From positions 6,581,501-6,645,500 of the forward strand of contig NC_064767.1 in NCBI RefSeq assembly GCF_011397635.1: DNA of 64,000 bases. Reading direction: 5' to 3'. The notes beneath the pieces are model-generated. The model worked only from the letters and a program-made list of their open reading frames with translations. It searched no databases and was not told where the DNA came from. The stretch comes from Epinephelus fuscoguttatus. Lineage: Eukaryota > Chordata > Actinopteri > Perciformes > Serranidae. Position numbers and translations under genes: made by a program. This document shows positions 1 through 9,899 of this stretch, piece by piece. Position 1 is the stretch's first letter, and each line of letters opens with the position of its first letter.

Positions 1-290
1 AAAATGGGCCCCCAATGGGACTGTTCACGGGTTCCACATAACCCCATGCCAAATGTCCACATGGGTGAGTCATGCTCGTGCTGCGTGGGCACCAACAGGA
101 TATGGATCCAAAATAGGCATCTTATCTAGGGCGCACTTGGATAACCCACCCATGTGGGCAATTGGCATGGGGCCAATATGGAACCCATGGACAATCCCAC
201 TGGGGGCCCACATGGGACACACATACAAATGTTGGCTGGGAGGCAGGGAGAAGTGAGAGATGTGAAGCCTGTGGGCCACATGGCTTAAAA
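1..290. repeat. CCCATG/CATGGG-rich degenerate repeat
   Basis: This left-edge segment is dense in CCCATG, CATGGG and near-palindromes such as CCCATGTGGG and CCCACATGGG, spaced roughly 15-40 bases apart. Both strands stay open in short frames only because of this composition; the implied peptides are Trp/Gly/Pro/His-rich with no recognisable domain. I read it as the edge of a degenerate tandem or dispersed repeat rather than a gene. The family was not identified. Confidence 0.45.
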
Positions 291-1880
291 AGGAGACTCA
301 CAAAGTTTGCATTAAGCTACAGCAGCTTGGGTTTGCACTGTGAACTGAGAAAGTGCCACGCAATAAGTATTAGGCCTGTAACATAGCCTACTCCTGTTCC
401 AAACCTCTCAGTTCAGTTTGGGAACAGTCCTTCCTATCAGCATGGACTCAAATGTGAGGAAGTGTAACTGCTCTGGCTCTGTGGTGCTGGCACATGCAGT
501 GAAAGGGGGGGCGTTGTCTTTATTGTAGCAAATGTGCATCAAGTCAGACAGTTTTAGGCATTAAAAAAACCGGAATGAGGCCAATGTGTCCTTCAAAATA
601 AAAGCGGCTTCACTGGCGTCACTATATTGACAACGTACTGATCTACAGTTGTGGAGAGTTAGTAAGTGCTTTTGCTCCAGTATTAAACTTTAGTACCATT
701 TTGAGGTACTTCTACTTTATTTGAGTATTTCCATTCTATGTTGCAGTTAGATGTTCAAAGTGTCTTTATTAGTTGGCCCACCCAGTGGGTAATTTGTTGT
801 GCACGGAAAATTCAGCATTCCAAAACAGGACGTTGCAACATTTCAGATTTAAAGGGCACTAAAACAAAATACATTAAAACAAGTATCATCTACTATCAAA
901 ATAGTATCAAAGTATAAGAACTCCTACAAGTAGCTATCATAGAAGGTCTTAGCTCAGTATTTCAGAAAGAAATACTTTTCACTTCAATACATTTATTTTA
1001 GTAAGTAAAATATTTACTTAACTAAACTACCAAATCTATATAAAGTACTTAAAATTGGCTCTTAAAATAGTCTACTAATATTAATACCTATCCATTAAAC
1101 AGAATTTCCCATTTCAGAATAATGTGTATCATACAACCCTAATTGAAATTATAAGATTATCATTGATGCATTAATGTTTACATCACTTTAATGTTGTATC
1201 TTGTAAAAGTAGGGTTAATTTCAATGTATTTATATAGGCTACTGGTGCTAGGTTTATACATTTCTCCACTGAGGATAATAAGGGCATATCTTAAGTAAGC
1301 CTGTAATAATAAAATGAGTTTAATTGTTGATTAAATTTTGTAAAATTAATATAAATCGCAAAGTAACTGTCTGAAGTAATCAATTCAAATGGAGGATAAA
1401 AGTACAATAACCTACTTCCTCTCGTAGCAAAGTAGGCTATTTATCATGTTCAAGAAATGCGATGGAGTAGTAATGGAAAAGAATTAAGAAAATACAGTTT
1501 TACAGTTTATAGTCATCACAAGCTTCTTGTTTTCACATTACTAGCCCACTTTAAATTATTCAATAGATGTTACCAATCACTGATATTTATATGATTTATG
1601 CTATAGACAAAAAAAAATTTTTTCTTTTTGGTACAGTCACAATTTAGTCTTGAATAATTCCTGTAAAGTCCTGTGCGAATGATAATCACAATATTTTCTG
1701 TCAATCTAAAGGGAAATTACACATCAGTTAAACAGAGAAATATAACAAGATGACCATAATGGAGAGATTGAAATATCAATATAACATAAAATGAATATAT
1801 GAATTAAGAGAATTGGGCCAATAAAATAAAAATTAATTGAGGAAATGAGCAAGGGGCAAAAACATGTTGTCGTTGAGGCT
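291..1880. other. Intergenic AT-rich DNA with one dispersed-repeat copy
   Basis: No gene is seen here. Bases about 655-745 carry a copy of a teleost dispersed repeat recognised by TTTTGAGGTACTT followed by GAGTATTTCCATT; further copies lie near 43490-43640 and 54980-55200. The rest is AT-rich with short A and T runs and no supported exon. Confidence 0.5.
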
Positions 1881-1898
1881 TTTATTTTGATAATCGGG

Positions 1899-1908
1899 AC
1901 CGGAAATG
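1899..1908 (+). promoter_or_regulatory. Candidate GABP/NRF-2 (ETS) site in F6-like gene promoter
   Basis: ACCGGAAATG matches the ETS-family consensus used by GABP (NRF-2), a classic activator of nuclear genes for mitochondrial proteins. It lies about 450 bases upstream of the start codon of the F6-like gene. A TATAAAA string follows at 1984-1990. Neither was tested; the match to the mitochondrial role of the gene is the main reason to list it. Confidence 0.4.
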
Positions 1909-2031
1909 TGGTCGTCTTCTTCTGTGGTTGTTGACACCAGTCTGTGGAGGCTTTACATCGAGAGCTTTATGTAACCGCGCTGCTATAAAAACACAGGACG
2001 GCTTTGCTAAACAAAAATATGCCAACTAGAT

Positions 2032-2055
2032 AGCAAACAAACAAACAAACAAACG
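2032..2055. repeat. (AAAC)n microsatellite in 5' leader
   Basis: Six or so uninterrupted AAAC units lie in the presumed 5' leader of the F6-like gene, about 300 bases before its start codon. Confidence 0.8.
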
Positions 2056-2358
2056 GTCAGACGTCATTCGGCTAATCGGTTCAGGTCGACGGAAGAAGAT
2101 CTTTACCAGCGCGTGCAGATTAGCTAGCTAAATGAGTGCAGTGCGACTCAATATTTGACGTTTTGTGCATTTTTATCAGCTGTTAAAGTATAAATTAGTG
2201 TGTTTAAAGCGATAAAAACAGAGTAACATTGTCATGGTGCAGGACGGAGAGCTTCAGGACATTTAGTACTCTCACACAGAGCGACCTGACATTCCTCCTC
2301 AACGTGTACCAGAGACATACAAACTTATTTTACACAGATATTTTTTAATAAAACAATC

Positions 2359-5300
2359 ATGGCTGCTGCATTGTTCAGAAGAGGAACAGGATTATGTGTT
2401 AGAGTAAGTATATCTCTTGTTTTTAATGTTTGCAGATAACAGGACTTTCATTCAACTGTGACATTGACTTACTCATGACTTTTCAATACATTTATATACA
2501 AACATGAATAACTTACGTCATATGGTGGGTTTTATAAATGCATTTAAGGTTACTTATTGCATGCTACTCAAACTCTGTTTCCTCAGCTGCAAAATGCACA
2601 GTGTAAATCTGCATTTCTCTCAAAGTAAACACTGAAGAGAACAACGTGACAGCATGTAGAAAAGTTCATTTTAGAATGTCATATACATGGTAAAAGTATG
2701 CAGCTGGGAATATTTATATATAAAACCATCATTGACTGAACCATCAAGGGATTTTAGTGGACAAACTTAATATAATGACTATGTAGGAGTCGGTAGTAAA
2801 AGCTTTCAGTGTATTGAATTCCTTAGAATCTAAGTAGCTATTCAAACAAGAAAAAAGTTTGCCATCTGGTGTGAGCATTATCTTGTGCACTTGTGCATCT
2901 CCTAACTTGTGTGTGTGTGCGTGTGTGTCCAGTGCATTCACAGGGAGTTGTGCAGAGTGGTATGGAGGCCGCAAACTGCACTGTTCAGCTCCAAACCATC
3001 AGACAAAAAACAACCACGCAGGACACATATCAGTAAGAGAAACACATCTGTCTGATTTTCTGTCAGATTTTTATTTGTAATTCCTTGATCATCTCCTTAT
3101 TCTATTCATATATTATTCTCTCTGCACCAGTGGAAGAGTAAAAACTGTAAATAGTGGTGAGTAGAAGACTTGCTGCCATGTTGGATTTGCTCTGTACAAT
3201 AAAGTGATCCATTGTCCCACTCATGGCTTTCTCCTTTTAAATTTTATCATCCCTCACACTGGCTGCCAATCAGGGCTTTTAATGTGTCACACACTTAGAA
3301 TTCCTACGGGAGAACGGCGACAAATAGGTTTCCTGAGAAGGTTTTTTAAGTTAAATTACATTTTTTACCTAGAGTTTGCCTCTTTATCAGGAAATGGGTG
3401 CACACAATAAACTGATACAGTCAGTCAAAAATGTATTCATATCATTTTGTACAGGCCCAGTTGGATATTGCAATAATAATGTGTGGTTATCACAAGATCC
3501 CACGGCACGTTTGGATTGGCATCACGGCACACCAGTGTACCACAGCTCACCTTTTGAGAACCACTAGCCTAGACAAGAATGTCAGCAAATTAAAAACTAG
3601 AAAACTTGATCCACTAGATATGAATATTTCCATAAAGCAAATCCAAATATTGCTTTATTGCTAAATCAGACTATCCAAGTATTTTGGACAGGCCTGATAT
3701 TTTTCTCAGTCTGTATTTTGTCTTACTGACAGAGAAAGCCAAGCCCCAGCCAGCGGTGGATGTTGCTGCACTCCTGGAGCAACTCTTCTCCCAGAGCAGG
3801 CCAGGCACAATGCCTCCTGCTGGTAAAGGTCAGCACATTCAGGATGTTGCGTAAAGCTGGGTGTTAAAATTAAGTCTCAGGCACTGAATGCAACCAACTT
3901 AGATTTCCACATTTTTTCTCTGCCGTCACACAGCAGGTGGCAATAATTTGCAGCTGCAAAAAGAGCTGGGTTTGGATTTTGACAGGATCTCTTTAACTCC
4001 CCTGCAACAGTCTTGAAATGAAGATTAATTCTGGGAATTTGTGAGCCCCTTCTTTATCCTATCATATTCAGTGGCACTTTTTCATGTCATGTAAATTTCA
4101 TGGAACGATTTGGACAGCAACATATGAGAAAGCACGACGGACAGCTGAGTTAGCAGACTGTTAATTAATTGAATACCTGAAATGCTGATTAGTTCTGCTT
4201 GTGTCTGTGCTGAGTGGTTTTACTTACCCCTCTTCCCTCATATCCATGTCCTTTTATATCCTCTTCTTTCCTTTTCCTCTCCCCTTCCTCCCACAGCTCG
4301 TCCTGCCAAAGCTTCCTCCATGCCCACCAAACCTCCTGTCGCCTCCTCAGTGAAAGCCTCCACCTCAAAAGTTCCTCCTTTGTCAAAGACAGAACCAGCA
4401 GTCTCTGTCTCTCCTGCTTCTTCTAGCCTTAAACAAGTTGATGCTGATAGTCTTTCCAGTGTGACTCTTCCTACAACCTCAGGTTCCTCCCCAACCAGCA
4501 CAACGCCTGCACCATCAGAAGCAGCTGCAATAGAAAGCAACACCTCTGCTGAAACAATACAAACCAACATAGAAACTGCTGCAGTACAGAAGAACACAGA
4601 GCCAACTGCCACAGTAGAGCCCCTAATAGAAACTACAATAGAACCACCAATAGAGCCTGCCCTATCTGCTGTGGCAACACTAGAAGTTGCTGCTGTTGCC
4701 GAACTTCCTGTGGAGCCAACAGTAGATATTCCAGCTGAAGACTTACAAACCAAAGGCACAGACTCAGGAGTGGTCGATGTCTCCCACATTTCCAAAGAAG
4801 AACCCTTAATAGAAACTACAGTAGAGTCACCAGTAGAAGCCAGCCATGTTCCCGTGGAAACACTTGAAACTAGTGATGCTGTTGTTGAGAGTCCAGTAGA
4901 GCCTACGATAGATGTTGCAGTAGAATTAGCAGCTCAAAAAGTAGAAACCGAAAGCACAGACTCAGGCGTGGTTGACATTCCACTCACTGCAACAGGAGAA
5001 ACCTTAGTAGAAACTACAGTTGAACCATCAGTAGAGGCCAGCACCTCTCCTTTCGAAACACCAGAGAGTAGTGCTGCTGTTGCTGAAGGTTCAGTAGAAA
5101 CTACAATTGAGGCGGAAGCAGTTACAGCAGCTCAAGCTGTACAAACCAACAGCACAGACTCAGGAGCAGTTAACATTTCATATAGTACCAAAGAAGAAGC
5201 ATCAGTAGAAACAACAATAGAACCAGCAGCTGTTTCTGAAGCTACAGTAGAGCCTACAATAGAAACTGAAGCAGCTGACAGCCCTTCATATAGTGCCTCA

Positions 5301-8300
5301 ATCCAAAATGCACAAGAATCTGCACCTTTGCCTTTGAAAAATGAACCTACAATAGAACCCACAGTAGAATCAGTAAATGACACTGTGGAGGAGGGAGTGG
5401 ACGGGTCTGAAGAAATGAATTTAGAGTCTGTGACACTCCATGTAGACAAGGTTCTGGTAGCATCTTTACAAACCGAAGAGCTCCTCCAAACAAAATCTCT
5501 CCTTGATGAAAAAGCAGAGAAAGAGCTGCAAGAGTTGTCTGTCCAGACGGAGATCGAGCACAAAGCTGCAGCTGAAACTGAGAGTTCAAGCGAAGATGAG
5601 AGTGAGAGTGTAACTGATGTTCTTTCAAAATGGGACTCTCTGTCGGAAGACCTTCAAGAGTTAGAAGGACAAAGTGGTACATTAGAGAAAGAGCTGCTCT
5701 GTCATGTTCCTGCAGTGCTTTCCAAAACTCCTGGCCCAAGTTCAGCCTCTGATCCACCTGTAGGAGCAGCATCTTTGCAGATGGAGGAGACGGCAGCTGA
5801 AGCAGAAGAAATGACGCTGGAATCGCTAACTTTAGAACAAGTCACGGCTGAAGTCGGAGGTCTTGAAACCGAAGTCCTGCTGGAAATGAGGGATGCGCTT
5901 GAGAAAGATGCTGATGCACGAGCTAAAGAGGAGAAGATGGAAGATACAGCCACAGTAGAAGATGTTGCTCTTCTTGAGGATGCAACAGAGGCTGAAATTT
6001 TAACTAGATTGGAGTCTATCTCTGAAGCCACAGATGCTTTAGAAGCTGAGACATCTGTTATGCTGGAGGCCATGTTCGGGTCTGAGCAAGGACCAAGCCA
6101 GCCACCTGTCACTTTACTTGCTGACCAGAAACTGGAGCAACAGGATGAAGTGACTGGTCTGAAAGCAGAAAAGCAGTTGGACAAGCAGGAAGGAAGCGTC
6201 TTGGAAGCAATGAGTCTGGAGTCTGTGACTTTGGCTGAAGTTGAGGCGTCCTTGGGAACTCTGGAGAATGAGTCTCTGAGTGAAACTGCAGATTATCTGG
6301 AGAAAGAAGCTGAAATTGTTGCTGGAGAGAAGAGGGTGGAGGAAGAGGACATGGTGGCGTCTGAAGAGACAACTGAGACTGCGAAGACTGAGTCTCCATC
6401 TCTGCCTGAAGGTGATGTTCTGTCTGAAGATCTGCAGATAGACACGCTGATGGAGGACCTGCTCTTTTCCGTCCCTGGGCCTGTGACAGGGGTGACAGAG
6501 GGCCAGATCGGTCAGGAGGTTGTAAGAGAAAATATGTTGGATGGTAAGTTTGACTCGTGAAGATGAAGAGACATTAGGAGAGGCAAAGGTAAGGGGGAGG
6601 TGGTAATAAATACAGCCCTAACTTCAAAGTAGGGCTGCAACGATATGAGATTTTATCACAGTATCAGAGTGAACGTTAATACAAAATTATTATTATCATT
6701 ATCAGTGAATGAAAGAGGGGGGTCTTGTTGAGTCTTGTTGAGTGAATGCTTCATTATAATTGAAATAAGTTGAATATTAGGCCAATCATCTCCAAGCTCT
6801 CCGCAAGAAAGCTGACCAGCATATTTCACAAAATGTTGAAATATTCCTTTAGACTCTGTGAGGAAGACTTTAGAAACAAATGTGTCATGTATTTTAAAAA
6901 CCTGTCAAGGAGAGCTTAACTTAGACAGAAGTTGGTTAAGTGTTCGATGCTTTAGAAAGTGGAATCAGCTCCATGTGTCCTGTTTCTGGGGTTGTTGTTA
7001 CCACAGCAATGGTTGCCGATGGGTCCGTCGACGTTCATACATCGGCTGCAGTGCCCGATGATTTTTCAGCTTCTCCTGCTCTGGAGGAGGTGCTGGAGGG
7101 GCAGGAGGAGGTGATGGTGGAGGAGGAGGAGGGAGCACAGACTGAAACCTTGGGGAATGAAGGTGGTACAGGAACATATGCAGGTAAAAACACTTGCAGA
7201 CACGTGCAGATACACACACAGTCATAGGTCTTATCGGACAATTGAACAAATGGAAAAGAAAAAGTGACTGCTGGTTTGTCTGTTTCATTAACTTACAGAT
7301 TTTTTTAGGTGCAGTCCCACAGTTCTGATGTTGGAAAAGGTTTCAGATGATGTTAGGCAATTTGACGAGCATGTGCTTAAAGCATACTGCATACATCGCT
7401 ATGTGGTGATAGCCTTTTGTTTTAACTGAATTGATTTGATGTGTTTTTCAGAGTTAGATCCAGTACAGAGACTCTTCCTGGAGAAGATTAAAGAATACAC
7501 CAACATGCGCAGGTAGAGAGACCAAAGAGGTTTCCTATTATATTCACAGGAAATAACCGGAGAAGTTTGAAGGTACCATGAAGCTGAACTTCTCTAGTAG
7601 GTAAAGCTGCAGCTGGAGCAGCTATATGATCCACCCACCACAACCTACACGTCAGGCAACGATCAGCCGTCTTAGCTCCTCGGTGCAGAGGCTGAAACCC
7701 TAGAGAAAATGCTAAGTTAGCGTTTAGCTAACTATAAAATATTAGGTTGAAAGAGAGGTGGTTAAGATTAGAGTAAGGGTAATGAGAAGAGTTAATCTCA
7801 TTGCGTATAAGGGGAATAACATCTTCATGTATACTGAATAAAAGTGGATTATTGCTACGTTTGGCCCTATTTGTTCATTACAACATCGCGTTGTAGCAGG
7901 GTTCAGATAGCTGTCGCGTTGGTGGGCTTGTCTTGTACTAGTCGTGGGCTTGGTTTGTAGGGGTGTGTCATGTATATTTTTATTTTTTTTCAAGGAACAG
8001 TTCAACATTTTGGGACTTAGATATGAGAGTGGTATCGATCTTCTCATCTAACTCTCTTAAAAAAAAAGAAAACTTCCCAAAATGTTGAATGCTGAAGGTT
8101 TTGGAGGCTGTTAGTAATGAAGAAAGATATTTAAAATTGAGCTGCTTTCCACAGTGTACCCCACCTCTTGCCCAATGTCAGTTGGGATAGGCTCCAGCTC
8201 CCCCACAACCCTGAATAGAAGAAGCAGTTACAGATAATGACTGAAGAATGAACTTTTATTGTAAGAGGATATTGTTTTTGTCATGTCTTCTAGATTCTGT

Positions 8301-9635
8301 TTTATTGTGCTTAATTCAAAGGTATTTTTTTCTGTCACTGACTATTCTCATGTAATTATTTTATGCTACAATTCTAGCCAGGTCTGTCTTGTAAAAAAGA
8401 GAATGGATGTCAGGGGACTTGTTTAATAACGATTCAATAACACCGGATACCACAAACTAATCAATATCATTAGATATGAGGTTATTGAACTTTAAATTGT
8501 TTCAGTGAAGTTGAAAACCACAGAAGCTTATTGATTGTCAGGTTTAAACTAACAGTCACTTAAAAAAAATCAATACAGTCAATAACTGATTGGTATTGAT
8601 CCTGCTGGACAGCAGCACAGAGTCCTCAGTATTTGGGCCTCAATGTCTCTCATCTTCTATCTACTCTCCTCTTCCTCTCTAAGGTTGAATGGAGGACTGC
8701 TGGAGGCGGAGCCAGATTACAAAAAATACCTGTCAGAGGAGACCGCAAAGCTCCAGAGACTTTATGGCGGAGGAGACCTGAGCAGCTTCCCTCAGTTCAC
8801 CTTCAACGGTGAGAGAGAGATGCAGTGAAGAGAGAGGTTCGGTGTATAGAGCCCCTTTTATTTGCTTTAGAAACAATCCAGATAATCCCTCTGAAATGTA
8901 GTTAAAGCTTTGAACTGAACCAATCAGCAAGCGTTTATGAGGTGATGATTCATTTAATAGACAAGTATAAAACAGTTGTAATGCAGATTTGTTTTTTTGT
9001 TTTTTTAAGATACAGTATCTATGCTGACAAGATGAACTTCTTAGCAGCCATAACAAGTAGTGCCCAAGGGATAATAAGATAGCACAGATTTATTATTATT
9101 GAACAATAAATAACAAGAAATTGTTGTACAGAAATGCTATAGATATGCTTTAGAAAATCATAAATGGTGTTGACAGAGAGCACTGCCAGCTCTTTGATAG
9201 CCAAATGTAGGGGATCCTCACCAAAAGTGTTCAATAAAAATTATCAGAAGATATATTCTTACCAATCAACATAACCAATCTGCTTGATCAACTTGCTTTT
9301 AGATTAGTGCAGAATATAGGCTAGTTTTTCAGTAGAGATGCACGACAAAAAAACATAAAGAAATCACAATCACATGTAGCTTCATGCATTTTGTATGGAT
9401 AATACGTTTTGTTTGATAATCCAGTTCCTTATGGGGATTATGAATTGTATTTTTACCTCTGGAACATGATGTTTCAGCTCTGTAGCACTACAGCTAATTA
9501 ATAGACATTTTCACTGCACAGACTCATTAAAATATGTACAGCGACAAAAGGAAAATAAATATGTTCCCAAATATGCATTAAATTACTTTTGCTGTTTTCC
9601 CTTTAGACCCCGATATGGACCAGGACTCTAAATGA
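2359..9635 (+). CDS. atp5pf-like: Mitochondrial ATP synthase coupling factor 6-like protein with giant acidic insert
   Basis: Eight coding exons: 2359-2403, 2933-3032, 3733-3822, 4297-6543, 6956-7183 (or 6941-7183), 7452-7512, 8684-8808, 9607-9635. Phases close to give 974 aa (979 with the alternative acceptor). Residues 1-48 are Arg-rich and nearly free of acidic residues (starts MAAALFRRGTGLCVR), as in a mitochondrial presequence. Residues ~904-974 match F6 (ATP5PF) almost end to end: ELDPVQRLFLEKIKEY, then a Tyr/Leu-rich helix, then SFPQFTFNDPD. F6 is a peripheral-stalk subunit of F1Fo ATP synthase on the matrix side. The family is normally ~108 aa; here ~825 Glu/Ser/Thr/Val-rich residues separate presequence and domain. 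Exons 3-5 are phase 1-1, so skipping keeps frame. The F6 assignment is firm; the role of the insert, and whether all exons join in one mRNA, are inference. Confidence 0.85.
4297..6543 (+). other. atp5pf-like: 2,247-nt acidic repeat exon of the F6-like gene
   Basis: A single open exon of 749 codons lies between a good acceptor (pyrimidine tract then CCACAG) and a donor GTAAGT. It enters and leaves in phase 1. The first half repeats blocks such as ETTVEP, VEPTI and TDSGVVD; TDSG copies start at 4758, 4956 and 5154, exactly 198 nt apart. The second half has Glu/Leu-rich blocks of the form M-x-LES-x-TL at 5415, 5811 and 6210, spaced 396 and 399 nt, with weaker half-period copies near 5616, 6009 and 6414. 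Composition predicts a disordered first half and possible short amphipathic helices in the second half. No known domain was recognised. Confidence 0.8.
7985..8095. repeat. Short inverted-repeat dispersed element in F6-like gene intron
   Basis: CAACATTTTGGGA near the left end is mirrored by TCCCAAAATGTTGAA at the right end, enclosing GGTATCGATCTTCTCATC. This layout matches a small non-autonomous element common in teleost introns. No clear target duplication was seen. Confidence 0.55.
8155..8260 (+). repeat. Dispersed repeat tail (GGATAGGCTCCAGC family)
   Basis: The string GGGATAGGCTCCAGCTCCCC, followed by an AAGCAGTTACAGATAATGA-type tail, is characteristic of a very common vertebrate and fish retroelement 3' end. 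Only the tail is visible and it carries no coding potential. Confidence 0.6.
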
Positions 9636-9870
9636 TCCATGACGCCTACCTCCTACTCTTTGTGCTCTTTCTCTGACTCCTCACTGTCTTCCTCCTCCAT
9701 TACCTCCTCATTTCAATTTTACTACATGGGAGAACAGAAAGAGGGAGAGAAGAAGAAGCATAGAAAGTCTGTTTGGGTGATCTGCCATTGAGATAAGGGA
9801 AAAATATATTCCTTACCGTTTGTACTGTGCAATAATGATAGCAATGAATTATATATTAATATTCTATTTT

Positions 9871-9876
9871 ATTAAA
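9871..9876 (+). terminator. Poly(A) signal ATTAAA of the F6-like gene
   Basis: ATTAAA lies 236 bases after the stop codon, in an AT-rich stretch just before a T/G-rich sequence, the usual layout of a cleavage site. The 3'UTR would be about 250-270 bases. Confidence 0.6.
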
Positions 9877-9899
9877 GCAGCATTTTCAAAACAGTAAGT

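Larger units (their letters stand above)
7452..9635 (+). other. atp5pf-like: F6-domain exons of the F6-like gene
   Basis: Exons 7452-7512, 8684-8808 and 9607-9635 encode the whole coupling factor 6 domain. The first starts within the Glu codon of ELDPVQRLF and ends in NMRR. The second encodes the Gly-Gly loop, the long helix and the FPQF-TF motif. The third encodes the acidic end, DPDMDQDSK. The usual C-terminal extension of mammalian F6 (about ten residues) is absent. The intron between the first two (7513-8683) contains two dispersed repeats, listed separately. Confidence 0.85.

Noticed and set aside
3131-3155. Possible micro-exon between exons 2 and 3 of the F6-like gene
   Set aside because: It has AG before and GTGAGT after, but joined in phase 1 it gives an immediate stop codon.
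4238-6399. Long open frames on the minus strand opposite the acidic exon
   Set aside because: They are shadows of the biased, repetitive plus-strand coding sequence, with no domain or start context.
6853-7061. Exon beginning at the good-looking acceptor TCCTTTAG
   Set aside because: Read in the phase left by the giant exon it ends at a stop near 7061 and does not reach the F6 exons; the acidic frame needs 6941 or 6956.
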